This document shows positions 53,101 to 63,924 of a stretch of DNA of 64,000 bases, piece by piece; positions within the stretch are counted from its first letter, which is position 1; each line of letters opens with the position of its first letter. The DNA is from Apostichopus japonicus. Its lineage: Eukaryota > Echinodermata > Holothuroidea > Aspidochirotida > Stichopodidae. Location: NCBI RefSeq assembly GCF_037975245.1, contig NC_092565.1, positions 22,093,499 through 22,157,498 of the forward strand, written 5' to 3'. A program made the position numbers and the translations under genes. The notes under the pieces were generated by a model, which saw nothing but the letters and a program-made list of their open reading frames with translations, ran no database searches and had not been told where the DNA came from.

Positions 53101-56100
53101 ACAAGAAAAGCAATATCAGTTACAATTCAGGTGAGGTTCTTGTCTGGCTACACTGCAGGACTGGTGTTTGTAGATTGTGACATGCTGTATAACACATATA
53201 CCACATACAATGCACATTTCTACTACTAGGACATAGTGTAGCTAACTTTACTGAACAATCCCCAATGAGCTTTTCGCCAGATGTGTTTGCCAGATGCGCG
53301 GAGCTTTCGCCCAGATGCACAGAAAATGCAATCTGTTGAAGATTTGTGTTCTACAGCAATTTCAAGTTAGCCCACACATCTTTAACGGTTGCGAATATAT
53401 GAAATGTATTGCCTGTTCACTTTGATTCAATACTTGGAACCAGGAATGTTTTTTCTCATTTGCCAAAAGCAAAAACACTGGCAACTTTATCCACTTGGAT
53501 TCTTTTTAGGTGTCCTCAAAGTTTGGGATGTGTTATAAAAACGACAGGTGGTATTCTACAGCTGTTACAAATTAGCCCAACCACAGGTGACAGTTATGAG
53601 AGATGTTGCAAATGCTATGCAAAGTGGATGACTTGCTATACAAGTGTAAATATGCATAGTAGGTTTTGTACACATACTTAGTGTGCTATATGAGACAAAC
53701 TTTACAGCCTTCAAAACTGCTACACAAAATTTGAACACTTAAATTATTCCCTGTATTGTCTGTTCACTTGAATTCAATACTTACAACCAGGAATATATTT
53801 TCATATGCCAGTAGCAAAACCAATGGTAGTTGTCTCCATTTATACTCTTTTAAGCTTTTGCCATAACTTAGGCATTGGTATAGAAGATACTGTGAAAAGT
53901 GGCAGAGGGGTGTGGCGTTCCAGACATTCTCATTTATAGTTATTCTCCAGTTAGAAATAGCACCATCTATGACCACTGATTTTAAACTTTTGTGTTTCGT
54001 TGACTATTGTGTTACTGGATAATATTCTCTTATCTCCTATATTAATATCTATCGATGCTTGCCTTGATATCAGCTTGGACAGGGAACATTACACATTTCT
54101 ATGACTTTGTCCTTCATGTCATGATATATGATTACATGATCACAGATACATATTGCACATATCCAATCAATGTTTCTTTTATGTTTTATGCTTGACTTTG
54201 AACTGAGACCTCTCTAACACAGGATTAGCTAGTAAATCTCATACCAGACATAAGATTTCCATTACTGTAAGGAAGGAACCTTGAAATCATCAAGATATCT
54301 TGACAGATTTTTCATTGTATGTTTTCACGCAGAAAGCCAAAGATATTGAAACATTAGCAAAGATTTTCCTCACGATCTACGAAAGAGACAGGATTTATTT
54401 GTCGGAGGAACCGATTCAGACCTGTCTCTCGTTTGGGATCATACGCATCTCACCGTCCAAACCTCATCTGGTATATCGGGACTTTGTGGCATACATCCAG
54501 GGAGATCAAGGTAAACTCCTGCACTCTTAGTCTATTCATGAACGGTAGAGGAAGGAGAAGGGGGGGGGGGGTGGAGAGGATGGTGAAGAGAGCCTAGTAT
54601 ATTCGTGGAGGGTAGAGGGGATGGGAGTGAGTAGAAGGGGATGGTAATGGGGGTAGAGGAGTGAGTAGGATTAGGGTAAAGGGGGCAGAGGAGGGTGAAG
54701 GTCAAAGATGCCAAAGACACTGTTACCTCTTCGTGTAAGGAGTTGTGAGGAAAGAGAAATAAGAGGATGGGGATATTAGGTATTCTGAGGAAGGACTAAG
54801 TATGTTATAAAACAGTTTAATAGCTAGTGTGAGTTCTGTCAGTCACAGGGTTGTTGTTAGACTAAAATCTTCAGAAAATTTGAGTAAGCCACTAGTTTTG
54901 AAATGACTGGAAAATTTTGCAATAGTAAGTTTTATGTAGCCAGCGTTTCTTGTGGGTTTTTTTAAATGAATATTTTATATTTTTCATATTGCTTTAATTT
55001 GTAGGTTTATTCCTCTGTTATTTTATCTTTTAATTAATCAATACCTATTACAGTTAAATTAACAATTACTAAAGTAACCATACATATTTGTAGAAGAAAA
55101 CTCCAAAGCAATTTTTGTCAATGGTTTCTTATTCTCAAACAGGTTCTAAATAAAAATGTATAAGCAATGCTAAAGTTCTACTTAAGTGGCTGCCTTTTTG
55201 GATGTAAGCAGATTTTAACTAAATATATTGAGTTTGACTCTACATAAGACTGAGGCCAGTCATCTATGTCTCCTTCCCTCGATTATTTCACCACATGAAT
55301 GTTACCAGGCCGCAAATGAATTTTATTGAAAATAAGTCCAGCCTGCTTAATCAAACTGATCTGGGATTTGAATAAACTTGAAACATTTATTTTTGTTATG
55401 CCCAAAAGTTTGTTCTGCTTCAAACATTTAGAGTTTACCTTCTTAGAAATGAACAAATGCTTCCTAGGGATCCTTCACATTTGTTGCTCTATGAATTTGT
55501 AACCAAATGTGTTCTCCTGCTGGTTGTAAAACTCTTTCTATACAAGATATCTCTGTCAGGAAACATGTTGTGATTTGCTATTTTTAATTGCGGTGACAAT
55601 TTTTTATTTTCTGTCTTGATAGCGCTTGATCACGATGGAGTGATTTATCTGGTCTCTGTCGGAAGAGAAATCTTCATGGATCGTTGGAGGAGGAAACAGA
55701 TCGACATCTGTTGCCATATCTTGGAAACGCTCTCACAAATGGATTATGACGTCATCCTCACCGTCTTTGTGAACCTGAGTACGGAAAAGATGTGTGGGCG
55801 TAGTCCATTCAACAGCCTTTCGTGTCTTGTGGAATGTTGTTTGAGGACGAAAACCACCTACATGGCTTACAAACTCTTATTAGCCCTCCAGAATAACGAG
55901 TGGGATCACACGTTCTGGGATAAGACCACAAAGGCCCTGGCATGGCAACAACATTATGAGGAGTTAGCCAACCAACTCATAATGGCTGGCCACCTAGAGG
56001 AATGTTTACAGCTGCTGGTTAGGATGGGTAAAAGTAAGTATGCTGCGGTATTAAAATGTCAGATCAGATTTTAAGATATCTAGCGGTACCTTACTCGATA

Positions 56101-57246
56101 GTGAAAGTATCTAGAATAAGGCATTACGAGAAATTAGCCAAGCAACTCATAATGGCTGGCCACCTAGAGGAATGTTTACAGCTGCTGGTTAGGATGGGTA
56201 AAAGTAAGTAGGCTGCAGTATTTAAATGTCAGATCAGATTTTAAGATATCTAGCGGTACCTTACTCGACAGTGAAAGGATCTAGAATAAGGCCAATCAAA
56301 ACAATAGCCCATCGAAATTACACTAGGTTGATGGAAAAGAGGTCAAGTTTTCCAATGAAATGGAGTATTATAGAACACTAATGGGGTTGGACACAATATG
56401 TTTCTGTATTGGAAACATGGTTAATGACAGGAAAAGGGATAGTGAGGGGTATTAAGGGGTACTGAGGGATGTTGAGGGGTATTAATGGTTATTTCCTTCA
56501 TCATTCCAGGTCTTTGCAGGACCAGAAAGACGCCAAAGGGACGCAGACTAACGAAGGAAGCCTTCAATTCTCTGCTAGCGAGAGCATACGAGAGGGGTGA
56601 GGTAGCATTGATCAACAGAGTGGTGCCTGCCACCAGAGAATTCAGTACTCTCAGTAACGAACACATTCACAGGTTAGTGACGGAACTTGTCATGAAGAGG
56701 GACGAGGAGTCGTTGAAAGAGGCCCGGCAGATCTACCTGGAGGGTCTAGAGGAGGGTACTTACATCCGCCACCTCATCAGAGATGACCTGCACGAGGGCA
56801 GAATTCAAGCCACTTGCAGTTCGGGCGAAATTTACATCATCCTGTGCGAGTTCTTCTTCCAGAGCGACATCTACCTCAATAAGTTATTTGCGACCAGTAA
56901 AAACAGAGGCGAAATTTGCAATATATTCACCTTGAGAAATGCAGATATTTGCTTCAGGATTCTGATTACTGCGGTCGGGACACACTTAGAGAGTAGTAAC
57001 ATACAGGAGACAGAGATGGCATTGGATAGCACCATCCTAAAAGCAGTGGAACAACTGGGTCTACTGATTCCAGACTTTGACACTCACGTTGAGACGTTGA
57101 GTCTGCAAGAAAAGGTGATCATCATGAAGATGGATGATATCAAGAGGTGGTATCTTAGCAACCATCCCAAATATAGGAGAGGAGGAAGAGGAGGAGGGGG
57201 CAGAGGAGGGGGAAGAAGGCAGAGAGGAGGGGTATCAAGCCGGTAA
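34749..57246 (+). CDS. TOPAZ1: TOPAZ1-like germ-cell protein with giant first coding exon and CCCH zinc finger
   Basis: Thirteen coding exons join in phase to 4257 residues: 34749-44154, 44653-44806, 46081-46474, 47288-47398, 48244-48945, 49601-49734, 50548-50701, 51470-51556, 51915-52105, 53016-53130, 54333-54510, 55623-56033 and 56510-57246. All junctions are GT-AG. The ATG at 34749 is the first methionine after the TTGCAG acceptor ending at 34740. In-frame sequence upstream of that is intron, so a 5' UTR exon lies further left. Residues 1-3135 are low-complexity, rich in Glu, Ser and Lys, with basic clusters (KKKKKKKEKEK, RRKKKKR, RKRKRKDK) suggesting nuclear entry. A CX8CX5CX3H finger lies at residues 3325-3344. 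A helix-rich region follows (DPFLEVRRLLKKRRTSDAWNVY onward), then a Gly/Arg tail at 4234-4257. The zinc finger plus C-terminal repeat-like region resembles vertebrate TOPAZ1 (about 1690 residues), a germ-cell protein needed for mouse male meiosis. The name is a judgement from architecture. The gene model itself is firm. Confidence 0.8.
46656..46713. repeat. Short AT-rich tandem repeat in intron
   Basis: Three copies of a unit of about 20 bp, TTGCATAATTTAACATAAT, lie in the intron between exons 3 and 4 of the TOPAZ1-like gene. Confidence 0.8.
47288..47398 (+). other. Exon encoding the CCCH zinc finger
   Basis: Thirty-seven codons in phase 0 read YCFQFAELGKCRYRMGCKFKH, with spacing C-8-C-5-C-3-H typical of RNA-binding CCCH fingers. 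The 3' end of this exon and its donor have a diverged extra copy about 117 bases downstream. Confidence 0.93.
47479..47534 (+). pseudogene. Partial tandem copy of the zinc-finger exon 3' end
   Basis: It reads HVFSKNLPPLVEK followed by GTTAGA. The real exon end, 47363-47398, reads HVLLKNIPVVEK followed by GTTAGT. Two extra codons and several substitutions separate the copies. No acceptor with a pyrimidine tract lies immediately before it, so it is probably not spliced in. Confidence 0.6.
49119..49479. mobile_element. TTAA-flanked MITE in a TOPAZ1-like intron (361 bp)
   Basis: TTAA at 49115-49118 and 49480-49483 flank imperfect inverted ends. The left end is AGGCATTGAAGACTCGCC. The reverse complement of the right end is AGGGTGTGAAGACTCGCGC. 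TTAA duplication is typical of piggyBac-type elements. No transposase frame is present. Confidence 0.68.
52116..52370. repeat. Direct repeat pair flanking about 200 bp in an intron
   Basis: GAAGCCGTAGAACGGTTTCA (52116 onward) recurs as GAAAGCCGTAAAACGGTTTC (52342 onward), and both are followed by a GATGCAGCT-like end. The first copy begins just after the exon 9 donor. Confidence 0.65.
53407..53885. repeat. Two direct copies of a segment of about 130 bp in an intron
   Basis: TATTGCCTGTTCACTTTGAT at 53407 and TATTGTCTGTTCACTTGAAT at 53754 begin two diverged copies, each sharing AACCAGGAAT and later segments. They lie in the intron 53131-54332. Confidence 0.7.
54545..54705. repeat. Purine-rich minisatellite-like tract
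   Basis: Irregular repeats of GTAGAGG, GGATGG and GAGTGAGTAG include a 12-base G run at 54560-54571. The tract starts shortly after the exon 11 donor. Confidence 0.7.
55952..56291 (+). repeat. Recent 170-bp tandem duplication across the exon 12 donor
   Basis: Copy one is 55952-56121 and copy two 56122-56291. They are nearly identical, with about a dozen differences by eye. Each carries the last 82 coding bases of exon 12 (MAGHLEECLQLLVRMGK), its GTAAGTA donor and 88 bases of intron. Copy two stays open in frame up to its donor but has no strong acceptor in front. Confidence 0.92.
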
Positions 57247-60200
57247 ACTTGTTCCAGAATATTGTATTTGAGGGCAGAAGCAGAGGTGGGAATGACAAGA
57301 AAGAATTGTTCTATGCGGATGGGTTTGGAACAAAATGCAAAAAAATCACGAAAAGATTGATAAATCTTTTGTAAATCCAGTAAAAGAGACTATCTTTTTA
57401 AAAAAGATGATGGTTCATACACTTGTGCTACTAAGTCATGCAAAATGTTTGCCATTGTTACATGCTGTGTCTGTGCACATTCAGCATGAAAATATATGAC
57501 AAGAACTTTACACTTAAATAATAAACTGACCCCATAGATGTTAGAGGGGGGGGGGAGACACTAATTATGTTCCTTCTTTTACTGGATTCACAAAAGATTT
57601 ATCAATCTTTTCTAGAAGTTTTGGCATTTTGTTGTTAAGTCAGTGACAGAGAGTAACTAAGTAGTTAAGAGACGACAAGAGTTTACCTTTCAAGAGGAAA
57701 CTTGAAAAAGTGAGACAATAGTCAGTACTGTGTTACCTGCCAGTTTCAATATGATGCAAAGAAGATGGTAACTTTTTTCGATATTAGCTTCTATCATTGA
57801 AAGGATAAGAAAACAGTGGATAAGAGAGAAAATATGAAATTATTTCAACCATAGAGTTATCGTTCCTGATGTAACCTTATAATTACCGAAATAGTGAGCG
57901 TTTTCGCCAAAAAAATTGGGGAATAAGGATAACGTTGCACTCTTGGAAAAACTTTTGCCAACTAATTTGGATTCTTTAAGTTTTGGATTCTTCAGTTTTT
58001 GGATACGTTTTTTGGATTCCTAAGTTAACATAGGATATGCATGAATAGCTAGATTTAACTACAATTCCTTGGCATACATTCTGCCACAACTCTCTATTGG
58101 ACAGAGGCTGAGCCTAATGTGCACCTATAATGTTAACTGGTTTAAAAATCATGTGTGATTGAAATGTGCAACTAACATTATGGTAGAAGTCTGTACTCAT
58201 TTGGTGCTCAATAATAAAAAAAAGTCGACTTGTACTTTCAATACATTGCATCAAAGTGCTATCTGGATTTAATTGTTTATGTTATGTTGTTCAAAGGGTA
58301 TTTGTCTTTCATATTTTATGCAAATGTTACATATGGGTATTTCTTTCATTTCATCTGTTGGTGGTCTTCTAAGTTTTTACATCTGAAAAGAATTGCTATT
58401 AACTGATCAGATTAAGGAGGGAGGTATCTATCAAAGATGTGAATGATTTTCCCCGTAACAACTGTTGTTGAACCCACCGTACTTTTGTCAAGCATTGTTT
58501 CAGCTTCTCTTCTTATTTGCATCCTTTCTGGTATATTTATTTTCTTGGATATACTTTGCTAAAATCCTGAAGCTGAAAATTTTATTTACCTTGAAATCAC
58601 CACCGAAAACAGTCCATTTTTCTAACTTGAGCATTTTGTTTTATTTTTTAAATTTTTTTCTAAGAATATCTTTCGTAGGAAACTTGATTGAAAAATTTAT
58701 TTGAATTGAACAACTTGATTGCAAAACTTAGATTGAAAAATTTCTAAATGCAACTTGAAAGGAGCAAAGAAAATTATTGACAAGCACAGGAATGGTTTGT
58801 GTCCTGTTCTTGCCAATAATTTCTTTGCGCTTTCAAAATTTATGTCTTCACTTTTTGTTCATGTCATTTAGGACGTTTTTATTTAAAGTCTTTAATTTAT
58901 GGCATTGATTTATCATCATACATGACAGTTAAATAATACCTTGTTTTTTACTTTATAAAACCGTAAATATGTCTTTGATATTGGGATGAGTTCTAGAAGT
59001 TTTTGTTTGTTTGTTATGGCAGATGTCTTAATTTTAAGTATTGTTTGGTGCGACATATTGAGGCGGTATTTAACAGTTTTTCTTGTGTTATACGACCAGA
59101 TTCATGTATTTTCAATTTCAAAACTTAAAAGATTCATTATTCTGATTAGCTTATTGTGATAAACCAAGTTATATTATCCCAAAAACTAAATTTTAATTAT
59201 TCTCTGTTTGAAAGGCAATATGAGCACTCCAGAGTTAATTGTTGTTTAAATATTCATCACACATCAATCAATGGTGGGTGAATTGCTGAAAAAAGGGGGG
59301 TTTTGAAACCAACATTTAATACTAGAAAAATTGAATTTAATCCAACATTAATACTAGCAAAATAAAATGTAATTTGTGGGTGTCGACTCAAATCGGCCAC
59401 TTTCACAAAGGGAATATTTGACTGCTGCATTTGGGGTTGTATAAGACCAATCTTCAACATTTCATGCAAGTGACATCATAGGTTAAGAATTGTCCTTTCA
59501 CACAGTTTTAATTTAATTATTTTATAATATCCTCATTATATTTAAGTTTTCCAGGATATAAAGCAAACCTACGAATGAGCCTTAACGGATGTAACTGTAA
59601 ACGACTTTGAAGAATTTGTCGTTTCTTAATATTTTTCCCCCCTTTGACCTCAAAAATGGAATTTGTGGGTTCTTGAGTGAAGCATGAAGCCACTTGTCAA
59701 TTAGATTTTATATTTCATTTAAAGTATTCTAACATTGTAACTTTGAATCATTCCATGTTAGTACAAAATTTGCGATAAAAAAATAAATAAATATTGTTTT
59801 TTTTGTTATTACGTACATAGATGATGAGGTCAGATATAATTTGAAGAAAATTTTCCAAAGTTTGACATTTCTAATCCAATGTCTGAAGTAAATCTCTAAA
59901 GGATTCAAATTGTAGATTTTATCCAGTGAATTTTGACTGCCATGTATTTGTTAAATGATAACAGTTTGTCCACATGTCACCGAAGCAGTCTAGATCTGTA
60001 ACTTACAGCTTTTGTGGATCTGATGCTATAAGCTGGCCTCTAACCACATCATGCTTTCAGAACCAATTCCTTTTGCTGTTGTTTTAGGCCTTTGCTTCTT
60101 GTTGTTTTGGTAACATCGCTTGGAATTACCAGCTTGAGGATTCAAGAAAGTAGCAACTTCCTCTTGTTGTGCTGATTATGGTACAACGTTTTGTTAAACA

Positions 60201-60960
60201 TTACCAAACTTTTGTTTTCAATATTTTCAAAACTCTTCCGTCCTAGTTTTGTGATTACTGCAGAGAGCATTTCTTCCTTCAATATTTTGGTTTCCCAATG
60301 TGTTGTTTTATTCCAGTTACCATTAGTTAATTAGTGGGGCTATCTAATCTGTTTATAAAACTGTTTCACTTAAGTATTCACACCTAGCCAGCACTCCACC
60401 ATTATGTAATTCTTATATCATATATTTGTTTTTTTCACTGTGTACTCCGTCTTGCAAGCACAATTACAAATCTTGTTACACTATCAGTGAAGAAAAGCTT
60501 TACATTTCGCTGCAGAATACACTTCTTCTTTGGCTTCTAGACACATTTTGATACAGTATTGTAAAAGCTGAGCATATTTAAATATCATGGTCTTAATAGT
60601 AAATGCTTTGTTAGGGGTAAAGAGGCAAGTCATTGTAATGCTATTGAGAATTAACAATACTAATCAATCATCAATGAATATTATCTCCAAATTTATGGAC
60701 TCGATATTGTATTTTAGAAGAAGCCATGAAAATCATTTCTATATTTGTGTAGCTATTTGCACAAACATCCATCAAATTTCCATCATTCTTTAAACAGCCG
60801 TTTCATTGCCATTTTTGCAGCTCAATGAATTTACCAATAAGTGCCTGTGCCTGTTCTTTTTTGTTTCAGTTGAAGAAAGCCTTGCAGAGAAGCGCTTCAT
60901 TTCCTTCTTTGTGTTTTATGTACAGTCTTGTTGTAGAGTATTAAAAGTTCATTAGTTTTC
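57247..60960 (+). other. Probable 3' UTR and downstream flank of the TOPAZ1-like gene
   Basis: AT- and T-rich sequence without convincing exons. Plus-strand AATAAA-type signals occur near 57523 and 58213, and ATTAAA near 60939. A long inverted repeat lies near its start. Which signal is used cannot be told from sequence. Confidence 0.45.
57329..57635. repeat. Long inverted repeat just after the TOPAZ1-like stop codon
   Basis: The arms are about 57329-57390 and 57573-57635. Both contain AAAAGATTGATAAATCTTTTGT followed by AATCCAGTAAAAG when read on their respective strands. The loop is about 180 bases. In RNA this would be a near-perfect stem of roughly 45-60 pairs. Confidence 0.8.
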
Positions 60961-60966
60961 TTTATT
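60961..60966 (-). terminator. Minus-strand polyadenylation signal AATAAA
   Basis: TTTATT on the plus strand lies about 180 bases beyond the stop of the candidate exon 61143-61290, a reasonable short 3' UTR. Confidence 0.35.
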
Positions 60967-61142
60967 TTAGTACCAAAATGAATATTATTTTATTCCATAC
61001 AAGCACTGCATGTAATCTGCATGAGCGATAATTACATAAAAGATGTAAACATGAAACCATCACGTCTTCTCTACTCTTTTCTTTGTTCTCAGAAATAACC
61101 GAAGCCCTTCCCCCCCCCCTCCCTCCTCTCCTAAGGTCAACA

Positions 61143-61290
61143 TTAAAACGATGTTAAAGCTTCAACATGAGTGACCTGTAATTTACTTTTATCATATTTG
61201 GAGAGGACATTGCTGATGGTCTGTACCTTCTTTGTGACTTGTACTAAATTTCTCAATGAAGACTTGAGTGCATGGATGGAAGCACAAGAC
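61143..61290 (-). CDS. Candidate terminal exon of an unidentified minus-strand gene
   Basis: A good acceptor (TTTGTTATCACAG) is followed by 48 open codons and a TAA. The peptide SCASIHALKSSLRNLVQVTKK continues with a helix-like, coiled-coil-prone sequence and was not recognised. A minus-strand AATAAA follows at 60966-60961. It could be an alternative end of the gene whose other candidate end lies at 63848. It could also be a chance open frame. Confidence 0.33.
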
Positions 61291-61299
61291 CTGTGATAA

Positions 61300-63330
61300 C
61301 AAATCCTGTTTGCATCTGGACCTCTTTTAGAGAAGTCTTCATATTTCAATAAGTATTTATTAAAATGGCAATACTTACTGTGTATGCCATATTCCTTGCC
61401 CCTCCCTTGTCTCAAGAACCCCAGATCCAACACCCCCAGATCCATGAAAATATGCAAGCTCTGGTCCTATCACTCCCATGTTACCTTGGACTACACTCAT
61501 TTCACATTTCAAGAATTTTCAAATTAGATATTCTGAAGGAATTTGGAAAACTTGGATTGTATGGTAGTTGCTAAATAAGAAGAAATCTAAGAAATTTAAA
61601 AAACAGCATCACTAGTAGTTCATGATGATGTAGTCAAGGCTCTTTGACAACTCATCTAATATTCTCATTCTACACTTCCTTTCCAGCCTTCCATGTTATA
61701 ACAATTCCTTCCGTCATGCAATGAATAGCTCAACAATGTCATTTTCTCAGTTAGGGTCTGTTTGTTTTAAATAATTGATAACAAATGATTGTTTCTTTGG
61801 AATTTGTACACTTTTTTTTCTTCAACCCATTGTTTTCGAATTTGTACCAAAATTGTTCGAACTCACCCCCCTCCCAACTGGATAAGAATCTTGAAAACAA
61901 TGTGTGTACTACTTGCCACTGAATTAATTGAGGGTGACCATTGGAGTAAAGAAACAACAGTAACAGCTAACTATCATGTATTAGCGAACTATGTAAGTGT
62001 CTGCATGACGTTTTAAAAATTCTTTCGTTTATAGGGCTGCCATATTTATTCAGCGTGTTGTTGCACAAAACCTACTTAAATTCATTTATTAACTTTTGAT
62101 TTATTATTTGTACATATAGTAAATGCTATTTTAAGAGTTATAACTCTTTAACTGGTTTTCATATCCTATTTATAAATATGTACTTTCATGTATTTATACT
62201 GGATATTTAATGAACTTGAAACTTGACAGAGATGAGGTACCAGCCTCAACAAGGGAATGGTTTCAACTTTCATAGACTTTTTCTCTAATTAATATCATTT
62301 TCATGATGGACAATACAATGAATAAAGTGGTCATGATGAAGACAGAATGACAATAAATTTTTATTTAGTCTTGTATTCTAGATCAACATCGAATTTTACC
62401 TGCATTTGACAATAGACCTTACAACAAATTTTGATACATTCGATCCAAACAATTATGTAACAACTGTAGCAGGATTCAGCCACAGGATAATATGAAATCA
62501 TGGATGGGTGACAAAAACATTTGAAAAAAATGAAAAAACAGAGATGTTTGCAAAGTACAATCTCGTTTTCTTGGAAATTCTATCAAAATATTACACTTGT
62601 TTACCATTGAGAACAATTTATTTGACCTTGAACAACAGACGCCTTCTATATTGTGTCCATAAACTGAAGTTTCTCCCCTCTCCATCCTCTGTTGCCCCAT
62701 TCCAACCCTCAGGAACTCTCTCCAATGAGACAAGAAAATTGCACCCAACATCAAAATGTGACTACATAAATTCATTTCTTCTAGTGAAGGAGTTTGGAGT
62801 GTCACTCAAAATTAATAACAGCAATTGAAATGCATGACTGCATTGTTAAACATCTAACAATTTGAATTAATTTGTTTCCATTGAGGGAATATCAATTGTG
62901 CCAATACCACTCAGAATACTGTTAACCTGAGATTACCACAAAAATGATAAAAATTGCATCTATTCAAGATGAAAACCTGACATGAACGCATGCACAGATG
63001 TGTTAAACTGTGCATTATGATTGTATGCTAGGCTACTTATTTCACAATGCCTAGCACCAGTTGAGTAATACCTTTGTGTCTCTGTCAATGCCCCCTCCAG
63101 AAGGGAAAACTGTATGGAGTGTACATACCACAACCCCCCCCCCCCAAGTCATTAGTTGCTTGCCTTGCACTACGGAGTCCTGTGAAAATTGTTCTCAGCA
63201 TAGGTAGGCTACACCGTGTTTGAATATTAACTTACTGAGGTCAAAACATTTGCCTGCACATGCATGCAAATTAATGTTTTCATCTCAACTAAGCAATAGC
63301 AAAGAACGGACACTTTGGATTGGTTTAAAA
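61300..63330. other. Stretch with convergent polyadenylation signals, no clear exon
   Basis: AATAAATTTTTATT at 62352-62365 provides AATAAA on both strands. Short open frames here have no recognised motifs. A 12-base C run lies at 63134-63145. Confidence 0.4.
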
Positions 63331-63333
63331 AAT

Positions 63334-63339
63334 TTTATT
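63334..63339 (-). terminator. Minus-strand polyadenylation signal AATAAA
   Basis: TTTATT on the plus strand lies about 510 bases beyond the stop at 63848 and would close the 3' UTR of the minus-strand gene entering from the right edge. Confidence 0.4.
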
Positions 63340-63847
63340 GCCTTGATCTCAGCAATAGGAGAGAAACTTTTGACAAAGAAGTAACTGGATATGATTTATT
63401 AACTACACAATAGTACAAAACGAAAGGAAGATTCTTTAGACCAACAAGATCAAATGCATGCACAGGGCTTTAAAGCAGGTTTTTGAGTTCGGTCATACTT
63501 TTTTTTCCAAACAAATGAGTAGTCCTTTAAAATAAGATAACAATTAACCAACCTAAGAAATTCTACATTTTTTTTTTTTCTCACAAAAAATGAATGTATT
63601 TGAGTGAGTAATCATGAAATTGATTCAATCCTCGACATTTCGTCGGCCGGACGATTCTTTAAGCGATAAAAACCATTCGTAGAAGCAAAATTTCGAATTT
63701 TTGCTTCACCACTTAAAATGAAACCTGACAACAAATAACTTTACCACAGACTAAAATTGATATAAATATCAAGTTCAAATCCCACAACTGCTTTCTAAGG
63801 TAAAAATTACAACACATTCCACATAGTGGCAGATTTTTCTCCTTAGT

Positions 63848-63924
63848 TTAATTCTCTGAAAATCTTGAAACTAGCCTCTTCTTGATGTAATCCCAGTATT
63901 TCTTTCTGATTGTATCGATTGTGT
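63848..63924 (-). CDS. Candidate terminal exon of an unidentified minus-strand gene entering from the right
   Basis: After the acceptor CACTGCTTGCAG the exon starts two bases into a codon and encodes about 24 residues, including TIRKKYWDYIKKRLVSRF, then TAA. The basic/aromatic helix-like peptide and the downstream AATAAA support a real C-terminus. The protein was not recognised, and everything upstream is outside the window. Confidence 0.48.
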
